Source: Mauremys mutica (Eukaryota > Chordata > Testudines > Geoemydidae). From it: a stretch of DNA of 64,000 nucleotides. Of the stretch, positions 11,850 to 25,105 are shown one piece after another; within the stretch, counting starts at the first letter, position 1; every line of letters starts with the position of its first letter. The translations under genes were made by a program, and so were the position numbers. The DNA is taken from NCBI RefSeq assembly GCF_020497125.1, contig NC_059075.1:65615321-65679320 (forward strand), read 5' to 3'. The notes below the pieces were generated by a model. It saw nothing but the letters and a program-made list of their open reading frames with translations, did not search any database and had not been told where the DNA came from.

Positions 11850-12330
11850 ATTGTTGCTGAGTTAGTGGATAATGTCAGTTGTGTCCTGGAGGAAGCTGGC
11901 CCTTTGTGTGATGAGTGGTTTGAGGATGCTGTCTATGAGTCCCAATATTCCTTCAGTAAGATTTCTGTGGCCAGATACGATGGGTCTGCCTGGGTCCCCT
12001 TGTTGGTGTGTCTTGGGAAGAATGTAGACGGTCCCTGGGGTGGGCTTGTGGGGAATGAGTTTGTAGAGTTTTTCTTGGAGTTGTTTGGGGAAGGATTTGA
12101 GGAGATCCTTAAATTCCTGGTGGCGGAAAGTTGGCCAATTGCCCTCATGAGATTTGCAACAGACTGGAAGAAACTGAAGAAGAATGAAGAAAACAGAAGT
12201 GGTCCATTCCACAGCATTTTCATAATCCATTTAGAAAAGAATATCTCAGCCACACCTGCTTGAACCCTCGAGGGAGCCCTCATCATTAATTTGACCTCAT
12301 TTTTCAAGTAATTGACCACTTCTCAGTGCT
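11850..12330 (-). pseudogene. Penelope-like reverse transcriptase fragment
   Basis: The minus-strand frame from about 12230 to 11862 contains QEFKDLLKSFPKQLQEKLYK, then TVYILPKTHQQGDPGRPIVS and LTEGILGLIDSILKPLI. The block LPKxHK-GxPGRPIVSG with LTE...DSILKP is characteristic of Penelope-like reverse transcriptases. The catalytic YADD region and the GIY-YIG endonuclease are absent, so this is an internal piece. The upstream sequence to about 12320 stays open in another frame, which suggests one frameshift. Confidence 0.8.
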
Positions 12331-15300
12331 TTACAGTTTTTTTGTACTTTCAGCTGAAGTAGAGCAACATTCACCACGTTATCTCCAAATGTATAGCAGC
12401 TTTTGCCAGATGAGAAGCACAATTCAGACCAATTTACCCATGGAACCCATTTTGACCCAAATGATATTCAGCCTTCAGTTAATGTCTACCAGCTTACAAA
12501 AGCTACATTATAAGAATGCTATGGTTACAAAGTGCAACACTCAAAACAAAAGTCAGGAAATAGTGAAATTAAATTTGAGCATGCAGCCTTAGCTTTCCCT
12601 TCATTTGCTTCTGCATTATGCCTTATTGTGTTTCACAGCATGTCAAATAATATTTCTCAAATAATACAATCTCACACAATTTTTAAAAATAAAATATTAG
12701 AATGGGAGCTCATGTGAAAACAGTTACAACAGCAGGGTAACTTTAGATTGCCAAAGATCAATACTGATTAAATAATTTTTAAGCATTTCTTTACAGCTAT
12801 AGATTAGCAAAAGATACTTTTGCCACTGTGATATAACTCTTCCCTTTAGGGATGCCAAGCTTTCAGGACATTTCCCAAACTACCTCGTTCAAACACAACA
12901 CAATCCCTTCCTCTCCTTGTGGCGAAAAGGGTTTGCACACTACCTTCTCCCAACACTATTCATTATGAATGTATGTTGTAGTAGTTTGGAGAGGACAGCT
13001 CAGTAAAGTCAGTCATGAAACACTGGCCACTTCCAAACAACCTTTGGCCCCACTTCAGAAGCAGAACTTCATGTAAACCGAAGTCAGAGCTCCCCGCCCC
13101 ATACTCTCATTTATACAGTGTATGTTAACTGTTTTCAGTCAAAAGATAAATTTTGAAGCTGAGCTTAAAACCTTCACTCATCAGTTTTCCACTGGTCAGT
13201 AGCTGAGTTTCCCTGGTTGGAGGGCAGAGAAAGAAAGGACCTAACCTGTTCATTTCTATATGATTTAAGCTTTCAATTTTAAAGAAGTAATCTTCTCACC
13301 CTTGTGGTTGTGCAGATAATCTTCTTAATGTGACTCACTGTTGTTGTATCCTCAGTCTATACACAGACAACTCTGCTTGCAGTTCAGCTTTCTGGTGCAG
13401 TCTGGACAGTATAAAGGTCTAGTTAATCTCACTATTCAGAGCCCCATGGGGGACAGTGAAACTGACAGAAATCCAGAGCTGCCAAGTTGTATGTGACATT
13501 TTATGCAAGTTATTTAGTGAACTATTTTGCATATATCTATAAACCTCAATGTTATTGATTTAAAGGCATCCAATATACAGTCATTATGTTTGTTCAAAGG
13601 GGTAGTTTTAAATTTCTTTTGTTTTGAAAATTACCAAATATATTTAGTTTAGAGAAACAAGAAATGGTACACCAGCTCTTGCTAATTGTTTCTCCTACTG
13701 CCATCTCAGTGGTGCAGCTTTCACTATTTAGTTATAGGAAGGATTTTTTATTTTTTTTTAACATACTTTAGGGAATACCATGATTAAGACCATGCTATTA
13801 CAATTATTAGCTACTGCTGAAAAAATATGAAACCCCACAAATGACTGAACACAAATGCTAAACTAGTTTTTTCCGTTAATGTCTCTTCTATATGCCTCTC
13901 TGTGGAAAGCTTTTAATAAAGATTACAGCCATGAGATTTAAAAGCAGGTGGCCCTGTTGATTATTAATATATAACCAGCCAGTTTATAGCTGGCAAAGTA
14001 AGCAATTTTAACTATAGTCTATGAAACTGAAGAAAATATTTAAATTAGTTACTTAGAAGAAGCCATTTAAACTGTCTTGAAACTGGAAAATTAATTTAAA
14101 ATTTAATTAATTTTTTTCTTTTTGGTCATCAATTTTTGGCCCCTGCTTTCTTTTCAGGAATACATGGTCTAACCACTTGGTGATTATCAGAAGAAACCAT
14201 TAGTTTTTTAAGTTACAACGGCATTCTAATATTTCAACAGAACTTCTTATAAAAATTTTACATTTTAATTTCTTGGCAGTATTTTAGTCAACTTCCTTTC
14301 ATCAATTTATGTTGAAGTTTTGGGGAGGATTTTTTGTTTGCTTTGGGTTTTGGGGGGGGCGGATTGGAGGGGGTTGTTTGTCTGTCTGTGGCACCTTGCT
14401 TGTAGAGATGGGCAGAATGAGTTGTGAAGTGCTTGCTATTTAAGCAGAGTAGCAGGGGATGAGTTTGGGATGCTTACTTTAAAGTCTTTTTATACTCTTT
14501 TGCTTCTTATTGGTATGAAATTATAGGAAAAAACCTTTTTATGATTAAGTTTTTATTATTGGCCCCATGCCTTCAGGGTTTGGCTTAGATGGCACTTTTA
14601 GCTCCTCTATATGCAGTTTGTTTAATGAATACCTAATATTTCTTAATTACCTGTATTTTTCTTGTAACAGGAAGGATTTAGATAACTTTTAAAGTTAAAA
14701 GTAACTTTTCTTATTTAGTCCATTTTTTAATATTTTTTACTTTTATTAGAGTTTAACAGGAAATGAAATTCTGTTTTTTAAAAGTCCAAACACTTCAGTT
14801 CTTTATATAAAAGAGATTTAGTTTTCAGCGCAGGGATTTTTTTTTGTTTTTTTTTGTTTTTGTTTTTTTTTTACATTAAGTTACTTTTAGAAAGTCTGTA
14901 GCCTAAGTTGGTGACTTTACATGACAATTTTTGTGACAATTTTTTTTGTTTGTTTTCCTGAGTTGGATGAGTGTTTGATTGTGCAGTGCAAGTAATTAAT
15001 TAATTCATTAATTCCCTATTACTATAAATATTATAAGTTTAAATGGCTTCTGACATTAGTAATTAGTCTGGCATCAAATGACCGTGCTATATTTGTACAT
15101 AACCTATTTCACTATTTATATAACAACTAGTACAGGGAGTTGTTATATGAAGGCTTTTGCATTTAGATACAAAATATTTGAAAATATACATATTAAAAGA
15201 AGTGTATGCCATTTTAAGCATTTGAGAAACAACAAAGGTTTTCACTTTTAAGTAGGAAACATGAGTTGGGGGGAAAAAACAGTATTTTCTATAAAACATA

Positions 15301-17134
15301 TACCACCATAAATGTTTTCCAAGGTTAGAGAATGATGACTTTAGTGTGTTTACAAAAGAAATCAATTTTAATAAGGATATTTTTAGAATTCTTTGGATTT
15401 AAACTCAGATTTTTCTTTCAAAAAGGGAGTGAGGATTAGTATAGGCCCACTTTACCTTTAGATTTATTTCTCTGATAATACAAACCTGCATTTCTTTTAC
15501 AAATTAGTCTTTTTCCCCCTAAAAGTGTTTACATGGTTTGCCTGCTTGATGTTTACTTGTCTGTGGGAACTCCAAGCAGAAATCATTTGGAATTTTTGTG
15601 ATTAGCTTTAATATTTTGTAACATAATTACCTATGTGTGCTGTTATACTTACAAGACTCTTAGCTATAACATTCTCGTAGGTATATTTTAATATTCAGCA
15701 AAGGTGCAAACATGTATGTAACAACTTAAAAAAAATAAGATATAATTGTATTAATATTGTTTTGCATCAATATTGAGACCTTTGCCTCAAAGTCATGAGG
15801 CATGAAGTACTGTGTTTGCCTGTGAGGCAGCAAAACACACTTTGGCATCTGGTTGGGTTAATCAGTCTGCCTGATATTTAATTTCTGTCTTCTTCAGTTC
15901 ATTTAACTTTGGAAACAGAGAGAAGGGAAAGGGAGAAACAAGACAATAATTTAAAAAAATCAGGCAATTGCTTCCCCTTTAACATATGACAGCTTCTCAT
16001 GGGGGGAAAAAAGAGCTTCAGAATGTCTTAAAATACAAAACATGGCTTTTTAAATGGAATTTCATTTGCATCTATTCTGGTCCTGCACACATAATTCCAT
16101 TTATTGAAATGAATCCTCCCACTCAAAGCTTAACTCAGAGCCTCTTGAAGGAAGTTCCTAACCCTCCAAAGTGATATTTTATTAATCAGGACACAGAAAA
16201 AGTTTAGCTGAAGTTTTGTTTTTCTTTTTTCTTTTTAAAGTCTCTCTCTTTCTCATATCCACTTTCATCTTAACTCCTCCCTCTTGCATCTGATTTTAAA
16301 GTTTGAGACAGCATTAAGAAGTCTAGAAGTCATTAGTGAAATGAGTGGTGGTGGCCGCTCTACTTACACCACTCTGAAATGGGATGAATCACAAACAGCA
16401 CCAAAGTTGCTTCATTAAGGGAGAGTGGTGTTATCTGTTCAGGACTAAGCCATGGCATGTGGGTGGCAGCACACCAGCTGACATATGCTGCAGACCCAGC
16501 ACAGTTTACTCATTCCCCTAGTAGAAGGGAGACCAGGTGAAAGATTGGGACTTGTTATATCAATCTCCTTCTTGCTCTGCTCCAGGGGAAGCACAACACC
16601 ATCCAGCCCCTTGCTTAGGGCAGATTGTTAATTCACAATTACATAGAACCACGGTTTCTTTTTCATAACATCAAAGAATAGCTTTTACTATTGATTACAT
16701 TTCTCCAATCCACTTCAGCACTTCATCAATTGCTATGGACATTTATTACAAGTGTGCTACCACATGAGAAAAATTACTTAATTCCTGAATATAGTGAGTA
16801 ATCCAATGTATAGTTGACCAGTGGAAAAAATTTTGCACTGTTGGAATTTTGTCAATCTTTAGATGAACTCTGGCACTTCCTACACACATACGAAGAACTG
16901 AGTACTAGAACTGTTCTGGAATTTAAAAATAAAGTATCACCGTTTTACTGCAGTATGAAAAGAAACTATAAATGAAGAAACTATGAAATACTGTATAAAG
17001 ATAATGATATTTAAATGTTGTTAAAGGGAACATTTATACATGTGTCAGATTCAATCTGTTATCCAGGCTTGATGCTGCTTAATTTAACCACCATTCCACA
17101 TGCTGTGCTTCTCCAGTTCAGATTGGTGTTGCAG
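12331..17134. other. Repeat-poor AT-rich intronic block
   Basis: I recognise no transposon ends, CR1 or LTR sequence over about 4.8 kb. The DNA is very AT-rich, with T-rich tracts near 14100-14120 and 14836-14872. TAAT core motifs cluster at 14993-15020 (AATTAATTAATTCATTAATT). No reading frame resembles a protein family. Sequence of this kind in a long neuronal-gene intron may hold conserved noncoding elements, but that cannot be judged from one sequence. Confidence 0.45.
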
Positions 17135-17215
17135 CTTTTAGAACCACAGAAATTAGAGATGGAAAGAGACCTGTTTGATAAGCACAACTCTCCCCCTCCA
17201 ACTACAGGATATGGC
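17135..17215 (-). repeat. Old CR1 3'-end fragment
   Basis: ACCACAGAAATTAGAGATGG followed by AAAGAGACC resembles the reverse complement of an old CR1 3' end, similar to the copy at 32425-32865. It is short and diverged. Confidence 0.4.
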
Positions 17216-18263
17216 CAAAGGTAGAGGATGTATCATATCTTAATCTCCTACCGACCTGGGGCCAAGGAGCAAGGCTGACCCTTGATTAGTTTTCACATTT
17301 TTCATATCACTTTGAGCAATGGTGTAAACAGTAGAGATCAGTATTGGCAGCCCCAACCATTCAAAATCTATGAATCAGACCACAAAAATTCATGCCATTG
17401 GCTCTTGAGATTTAAAAACAAATAATGAATTTTTTTTTAATTTGCCTTCTGGCTTCCAAGCCTTAAGGGCGTACTTGTCTCTTGCTTGCAAGCTCTTCTC
17501 TAGAAACTTACTTTTTAAAAAAACAAAAGCAGAGATTCTCATTCAATCTCTTGATTCCAGCATTAAGAAAAATTCCAGATATTTTGAGATTCATAATAAA
17601 ATCATGAGAATTAGCAGCCCAGAGATATTTGAAAATACCTACAGTGATTATTACTACTGCCTTAAAGGACTACAGAAAAATTCACTTAATCACAGTGTGT
17701 GTTGGGCAGCATGTAATCCTGGAGCGGGAGGGGAGGGGGAAGGTCTGCCATTTTAAAGATAAATAAATTCAGCCTGTTCACATGTATCAACAAGAGATGG
17801 CCAGAGCAGCAGCCAGAGACACAGGAAGATGATGCTTGAAGGTGAGGAGCAGCAATATTATCTGGATGCACAGTATGCATTAAATCAAAGACCACCAGAG
17901 AAATATGTAACCTACTTTAAAAAAGAAAAAAAAAAGCAGTTGTGGAAATCTCCTGCTGCAACTCTAGACTTACCTTCTTGACATATGCCATCAAACTGAC
18001 AACATGGCTGCTTGCTGATCCATTGTTTCATATATAATTTTTTTATAAAGTGAATTTTAAAGAAATAATTATTAGTGATTTAGTCATGATTTACATTGCA
18101 TCAAGTGATTAGAAACTATTTTATATTCCATCACAGTTTTCTGTGCGTGGGGTGATAAGAGAACATTAAAATAAAGAGAGAAATGTTTTTCTGAGGGATT
18201 AATAGATTATCAGATGCACTGTACAAGGAGGAGGAGACGGGAGTTAGTCAGCACAGCTACTAC
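17216..18263. other. Intronic sequence, nothing recognised
   Basis: No recognised repeat. A small purine-rich patch lies at 17722-17746. Confidence 0.4.
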
Positions 18264-18265
18264 TA

Positions 18266-18392
18266 GGGTGACCAGACAGCAAGTCTGAAAAGTCGGGACA
18301 GGGGTGTGTGGGGGGGGGGTAATAGGAGCCTATATAAAACAAAGCCCCAAATATTGAGACTGTCCCTATAAAATTGGGACATCTGATCACCC
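18266..18392. mobile_element. Palindromic MITE, TA-flanked (family A, copy 1)
   Basis: 127 bp. The left end is GGGTGACCAGACAGCAAG and the right end ACATCTGATCACCC; reverse-complemented, the right end starts GGGTGATCAGAT. A TA dinucleotide flanks each end (18264-18265 and 18393-18394). Inner halves are also complementary, GTCGGGACA against TGTCCC. TA flanks suggest a Tc1/mariner-type target duplication. Confidence 0.8.
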
Positions 18393-18394
18393 TA

Positions 18395-20889
18395 CAAACT
18401 ACTGAAGTCATCTAAGATCTGTACTACAAAGTACAGGTTGTTACCATTCATAACACCCTGAAAAACAACAGATCCAATAGTTTGTGTATGGAAGGGGCAA
18501 TTATACCCAAATTAGAGATGGGTCAAAATCAGAATATACAGGATATAAAAAAAAATAAATGTGTGATTGATGCCAGATAGCTATGCTGTGATTATAGGAA
18601 CCAGAGGTCCTGGTTTAATTAAGTCATCTAGCTTAGGTAGGGCAGTCCCAGACTTCCGCTTAGTTCTGGTGACACCAGGTTTTTACTAGAATCTTGAGAC
18701 ATCTCATCACTCCTGGCTCTGTGCACCCCAGCCAACACCCAGGAGGTGGAAGCAGGGAGCAGCTCCATGCATGTACCACTATTTCTTTCTCAAAACAGAA
18801 TAGTGAAATGAGGGAGCAGAGTAGTAAGGAGGCTGAGGACCTCCAGGAATCCATGAGAGCAGCCAGAACAGGTGTGGGATTATCATTAATTCACTTATTT
18901 GATGGGAAGAAGCAGTAATTTAATTTGAGGGGAAGAATATTTATTGACTGGGGCAGAATTAATAGGATTTGGGGAGCATTTTTCATTCTGTCATTCATGT
19001 CTTTCCCCACTTTTTGTCTGGGGGTTGGACTGTCATGTTTAGTTCTTGCATGGGCCTGTAAAAACCTAAGAACCTACCTCTGGCAGTTAGGCACAAAGCA
19101 GCAGGAACTGGCTTTTGTGCTTCCAGCAGATCTTCAGGTTGCTCAGGGACTCAGCACCACTAGAGGAGGATTTTTGGGTCACTCTGGACCTTAGCAGTAG
19201 GAGAGAAGAGAAGGATAGAGTAGAGGAATATAGAGAACTCAGGGGCAAAACATGGGAATGCAGGAATTAAAAAGGAGTAAAATACTTAAGTGGAAGAAAG
19301 GGTGACAAGTATAAAAGAATAATTGTGTGAGGAAAAGGGAGGTTGAGGGAAAAAACTGAGGAAGAAGGGTGATGAAAGGGGAATAAAGGGGTTGGGGGCA
19401 AAGAGAATTGGGGGAAAATGAAGGGAATAAGGGTAATAAGGCTCTGAAACACTCATCTGACATACAACTATCATAATCCGGAATGTTCACTCTGAACCAT
19501 TTTACCAGCACAACCATGTGTCAACCATGATGGCTAGTCCACAGCTATCAAACTACAAATCTATGTTTGTATTGGTGCACTGTGCAAAACTTGAGCAGCT
19601 CTCCCATTCCCTGAGTTGCTGGTGCCAGGGCTACTTTTACACATGGAGCACTTTGGGATGTCTTTCTGCATAAATTTCTGGAGTTCAGAGGGAGGACTGG
19701 CTAACCTAGTTATAAAAGCACAGCTAGGTGATCCCATCTACCCACTATGTAAAAAGAGAGGCTTACAATTCAGACAACCCTTACAATTATCCCCATACAG
19801 CCTAGCTCACAAACAAGATTCAAATATAGTGCACTAACAATGTTAGGAACCAAGAATTATTCATGTAGATAGGAACCCTATCTGAAGTCATCTATGTTAC
19901 AACCTGGTTAGAAATGTGGTAAAAATACGGATGGGCCAATAGTAGATGCCCTTTTGTTTCTAGAAATTGCTGCTGAAAAGCATGAGATAACCTATATTCA
20001 AGTATTAACATTGTTTGTTGAGCTAAGTAGTTTCTCAATTCAGTTTGGTTTGATTTTTAAATGAACAATCCAATGCTTAATGATGCTTTAGGCGGAAAGA
20101 AAACAAAACATTCATATTTAGCTATTTGCACAGAACATGTGAAAATAAAACAGCAAACATACTGAAAAGACTCCAAGACCATAATGTCTGAAAAATGCTA
20201 ACAGCAGCAAACACACATGGAACGATATGAGAAAGATGTTGAGAGAGAGAGAAAAGGACTCCTCCTAACAAGTCTGAGAATTTTACAGGTGCAAATGCTG
20301 GAATAACCTAGGCCTCTAGCTGAATTGTCCTTAACACCCGCCCCGCTCTCCTGCAAAACACACTGGCTACTAGGACAACTCCAAAATGTGTTCATAGCTT
20401 CTGGTCCTCATTCATCCTTTTTCAGTCCCTAGGCATTTGAGAAAAATTATGACAATGGATCACTGCCATTAGTCTTTGATAGCTCCAAGAGATAGCTTAT
20501 GATTAGAGTTACAAAAGGGACAAGGGAAAACAGAGCTAGAAAGGACAGTAAAACCAAGTAAATAAAAGAGAGACACTCAACTCACTGAAAATGAAGAAGA
20601 CTGCAAAAAAGTATGAAGAAAAACATCTAATTTTATGAATTATCTGCTAAGCGAAAAGTATTCCTCCAAGCAGAGAAGCAATACTAGGGAGTTAAGGGAC
20701 AATATTTCAAAAGTAAAGAGGTCTATGTGTGTGGGCAAAACAAACAAAAATTATTGCACATATGCACTCTGTACTTACCCGCTTACTTCAAATGCATTCA
20801 TATATTAGAGAAAAGCATAAGCAAGTGACTATTTTGCTGCCTAATAACCGTTTGGCATGCACCTTCCTACTTACATGAACAATTGTAGC
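18395..20889. other. Intronic sequence with a purine-rich tract
   Basis: No transposon end was recognised. At 19195-19445 the plus strand is strongly purine-rich (runs such as GGAAAAGGGAGG and GGGGGAAAATGAAGGG). The remaining sequence is AT-rich and without coding resemblance. Confidence 0.45.
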
Positions 20890-20976
20890 AACTTTGTTTG
20901 CACAGTGCCTCGCACAATGGAGCCCTCATCTCAGATGACGTCTCTGGATGCTACTATAATACAAATACAAAAATAC
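20890..20976 (-). repeat. Interspersed repeat (family B), copy 1
   Basis: The reverse complement reads TTTGTATTTGTATTATAGTA, then GGGCTCCATTGTGCGAGGCA, then CTGTGCAAAC. This matches the copies near 43055, 51735 and 54925, which share TATTATTTGTATT at the start, a GTAGCACCTAG-like block and a TGTGCTAGG...TACAAAC block. Confidence 0.6.
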
Positions 20977-21042
20977 CCTACCTCAACTGAACACTGACGA
21001 ATACATAGCTGGAGCAAGGCTGGCTCACCTATGTGTTAGTAC

Positions 21043-22055
21043 TGTTAAAATAAATAGGTATTAGATTTACAAAAATGTGTCTAGTGTTTAGACTTTATAA
21101 AATGCTTGCAAGTTGCTGCATGCATTAATCTCATTTATAATATTTGTATCCCATGTTATCAGATAATCTTTAAGTGTTTGCTCTGTAACTGTAAAAGTGT
21201 TTGCTCTGTGACCGTAAACCACCAGACAGGAGAGAAGCATTACCAAGTGTGAAATACTAGCTGGGCAGACGATAACACCTCCTGTGGCAAACAAAAGAAG
21301 GCCCATAAACCTCAGACAAACCACTATGGAACATGAGAGGACAAAAGACTGCTGATTGCTCTCCCACCACCCCTGAAGAGGAAACATGCATGTGAACTTA
21401 CGCAATTAACTTGAACTCTCATGGGGCAAGGAATAGAAATCCCTACTAAGAAGAAACTGTATCTCTATGCTGCTTGGATTTTGTGTGGGCAAGATTTCTA
21501 AGCATAAGCAAAGGACCCTCAGTGCTTGTCCTGGGTTAGCCTGAAAGGACATAAAGAGCTTCCTTATTATAGAAGCTGCTATTACCTTTTGAAACTTAAG
21601 ATGAACTCCTTCATGTTCCAGCTTTAAGTTCGTAAATAACTCTTGTTTCTTTTTCCTAGTTAATAGATCTTTGGATTGTTTATTATAGGACTGGCTACAA
21701 GCTTTGTCATTGCTGTGAGATCTCAAGTGCAATTGAGATGGTAAGTGACCATCCTTTGGGACTGGGAGTAACCTGAATATAATTGTGATTTTTGGTGTAA
21801 GTAACCATCTATCACAAAGGCCGGCCAACCTGCGTGGCAAGATAGACCAGGGTGTTCAAAGGGAGTGTCTGTGACTCTACGGTTAGGCTGTTATAGTGCC
21901 TAAGGAGTTTACACTTGATACCTAGCTGTTGAACTCTAAGTATAGAACTTACAGCCAGCTTGGGGTGTGTGCCCTGCTTCCTAACAATCTGTCCTGAGGC
22001 TGGGATTCACATTCCTGAGCTTCTGCAGGACAGCTTTTGACAATCAACTTCACAG
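21043..22055 (+). mobile_element. Probable LTR-type or other long interspersed repeat
   Basis: Starts TGTTAAAATAAATAGG and ends near GCAGGACAGCTTTTGACA. It contains a short tandem duplication, GTGTTTGCTCTGT repeated at about 21175 and 21197. I associate the wording with a reptile high-copy repeat of about 1 kb, but no target duplication could be matched, so both the type and the right border are uncertain. Confidence 0.4.
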
Positions 22056-22929
22056 CTTCCACAGACCAACATTTTGCCATTTTATACAAACTTTTGGATC
22101 ATTAATATACATTCTGCAGCTATAGAATTCAAACCATGACAATGCACTTCATCACATGGCTTCCCTACCCATTAAGCTAAGGGTCAGCTGTGCTAGCTCA
22201 GCTCAGGAATATCTACGCAGGTCTATCACACTGCTGCAGATGTCACACTTCAGCAGGGCAAACTGCTTATAACTGAACGAGATGACAACATTTTTCACAG
22301 ATGTCCATTCAAAGCAGCCAGGAAGAAATGAGGGAGGAGAAGTAGGAAAAGGAAATTACTAAGTGCTCTGCCTTTTTATTTTAGGAAATGACAAGTGGGA
22401 AACAAGGAGGGAGGAAGATGCAAGATGCAAAGAACAACTTCCAGTTGAGATCAGTTCAGCACTACTCCTACTGTGGCTGGATCACTAGACTGTAACTTAC
22501 CAGATTTTAACATTGGGGGTTTATATAAGTGGTATACAATTTTTGCAAGGAAGTATAACATGATTTTAGGGGTTAGCTTGGGTCTACTGAAACACCTTTA
22601 ACCTTGACTCCTTTTACAAAGGATTTTGTTTGGGAACTTCTATTTCTGAATAAGTAACAAAAGTTTTAACTGAGTTGGTATATAAGGTACACAGGACATG
22701 ATCCTACTCTGCAAGATCTTATTGTGGCTCATCGGTGGACAATTTTAGCATGTTAAGGGAAAGCATGTGTGGTTAGAGCCGAGAGGAAAGGGGTGTTATT
22801 GTTCTACAGTACCTTGGGGTACCTAGCGGTGGTGAACAATGGAGCGGAATGAAGGAGAAAGGGTCTTTTATACACATTGAAATTTTAAGGTATTTAGCAT
22901 TTTTAATGTATATAAAAGACCCATCTTTA
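22056..22929. other. Intronic sequence, nothing recognised
   Basis: Unique-looking sequence. The phrase TTTTATACACATTGAAATTT near 22866 lies just upstream of a CR1 relic and may be part of it. Confidence 0.4.
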
Positions 22930-23098
22930 TACATCTTAAAACATCTCAAGAAGGATATAGCAGAAATAGAGAGCATTCAGAGATGGGTGATGAGAACATT
23001 AGGGGCATGGAAAAGACTCACATGGAGAAAGATGGAAACGATTGGGACTGTTTATCTTAGAGGAAACATTATAAAGCTCTATAAAATAATCAATGGTT
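22930..23098 (+). mobile_element. CR1-clade LINE ORF2 fragment
   Basis: Translates to LKKDIAEIESIQRWVMRTLG followed by LYKIING. This is a diverged form of the CR1/L3 C-terminal block that reads LxKDIxxLExVQRRAT...LYKIMNG in intact copies. The piece is internal, truncated on both sides. Confidence 0.65.
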
Positions 23099-23123
23099 AA
23101 CTCTTTTAAATAATAAAAGCATA

Positions 23124-23212
23124 AGGACTGTCCTGATATTTAACTCTCTGTCCCGCATCCCGACCGATGTACAGTCAGGATGCCATTTGTCCCGATATTG
23201 TAGGGTTGCCAG
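23124..23212. mobile_element. Fragment of TA-flanked MITE family A
   Basis: AAGGACTGTCCTGATATT, TCTGTCCCGCATCCCGACCG and GGATGCCATTTGTCCCGATA match the left part of the longer family A copy at 33359-33718 (GGGACTGTCCCG..., GACGCCATTTGTCCCAATA). The GGGTGACC end is missing here. Confidence 0.6.
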
Positions 23213-24003
23213 GCCTCTGCCCCCATGCTTGCATTTCTCAGACCTAACCCAGACCAGAACTTTAAAAAATCTTTTTAAAATTTTTTCCCAAATGTTCCAA
23301 AATATTCTACCTAGGATGAGGTGTGGAATGTAACATTTCAGGAGGGATTGATTTCTTTGAGGAGGAGCTGGAGATAGGGGTTAACAATCAGGCTTACACT
23401 GGATGCTATCTTTAACCTTATTTAGCAGCTACCGCTGCTTCATAATTCTCAAAGATATCAAAGTTACCTCAGGACAAGGAATTAAAACCCTGAACAGCAT
23501 CTAGTTTGTTGATTATGCATTGGCTGAAGAACAACACGGTTACTACCTTTATTGTAATAGTACAAACAACTAGCACTGTGCCTTTTTTCCTATAACCTAT
23601 ATGGATAAATTTACACTTATTTCTCAGAAAATTACAGGATGGAACAAAATTTAAGGACTGTATATTTAAGCATCCGTGAAGTGACTGATAATAAAACAGA
23701 CTCAAATAACTAAGTGCTTTGAGTTTCATTTAATCAGGATAGGTAAAAACTGCTCTTTCTCCACGAAAGAAAAAAATGTTTTTTTACCTAGCTGTATTTT
23801 AAATTATGCAGATTTTTCTTTTATGATAGTAGTGAAATAATTAAGGTTACTGGCAATTTAAGGCTGAGCTCTCTAGTGGTATTGTGAATATTTTCTCATA
23901 CAAAGAGAGGCACAATAGACCAGGAGAAGCAAGTAAATTCTGAACATTCAAGGAGAACAGAGAACAAGATCAATACAGCCCAGCCTAACTAGAGGAAGGA
24001 ACA
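23213..24003. other. Intronic sequence, nothing recognised
   Basis: AT-rich, no repeat end or coding match. Confidence 0.4.
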
Positions 24004-24130
24004 ACAAGGTCAGGCTTGACAAAGCCCTGACTGGGCTGATTTAGTTGTAGATTGGTCCTGCTTTGAGCAGGGGGTTGGACTAGATGACCTTCTGAGGTCC
24101 CTTCCAACCCTGATAACTATGATTCTATGA
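24004..24130 (+). mobile_element. CR1 LINE 3' end
   Basis: Contains AGGCTTGACAAAGCCCTG, GCAGGGGGTTGGACTAGATG and CCTTCCAACCCTGATAACTA, ending in the CR1 terminal repeat TATGATTCTATGA. It is nearly identical in layout to the 3' end of the copy at 40490-41276. Confidence 0.9.
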
Positions 24131-25105
24131 ACAGCTCTTACTGGGGATCTGTCTGTGAGAAAAGTGCTTCTAATTTTCAAGAAATAAAGGGGATGCCTTA
24201 GCATCCAGGAATTTGATTAACTATACAAGACAACTGTGTAAACTATAACCAGTTATAATAATAAAATCAAATAGCTATAGACCAGAACTCCCACTGTGTG
24301 ATTATTTGCAACATTTACTGGGGGAAGAGAAACTATCCCCAACCAAAGATTCATGGTACTTCCTCTTCCACAGCATACTTGGCCCCGAATAAAAATACCA
24401 TCATGCATCCTCAACCAGTTTGTTAATCAACTATCCTGTTTCAGGCCTATCAGATTACTGCAGTCCCACCCATTCCACAGTGGGGATTGGGAACAAAAGC
24501 TACTACAGTAGGGAAAAGCAATCCACAACAGACCAGAAGTAGTCTCAAGACTCTTGTTTCTTTTTTTGGTGGGAGTATGCAGGTGATCTCATGAGCCATA
24601 CAACAGCATTGGCCTCTGCGGAATTTTCAGAGGAATTCACATTCAGAGGAATTATTTAACTTGTGTCTCACTGAGGTATGTATCAGGTCATGAAAGTGAC
24701 TTCAAAAGCTTGCAGGATGTGACCAATTCTACAGAGTGCAGAATTTTTAAGTGACTGAGTTTTATAATAATCATATTGATTTTGGTAGATAAATACATCA
24801 TAGAATCTATAAGCAGAGTGAATAACTTACTAAATGATTAAGTTTGCGCATTTTTCTTCATAAAAAAAGAAAAATTCATCCAGTGTAGCCTTTCAGCACA
24901 AGAGCCTATTGTGATAGTCCCCACCTTGGCTGTTATTGGGGACTTTCAGAGCTAAATGCATGAGTCTCTTCGGCTTGAGCTAAAGAACCAGGCTGTTTAG
25001 CTGCAGGCTGAACCAGACTCTCATCCTCTCTGGACTGGACACAAAGGGGCACACACAATAATACTCAACAGTGGATTACACTATGCACAACTTAAATCCC
25101 ACTTG
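24131..25105. other. Intronic sequence, nothing recognised
   Basis: No recognised protein or repeat. It could contain 3' parts of the L1-type element that follows on the minus strand, but no ORF2 motif was seen. Confidence 0.4.

Noticed and set aside
11754..12263. 169-codon plus-strand frame
   Set aside because: Antisense of the Penelope-like reverse transcriptase fragment, which is recognisable only on the minus strand.
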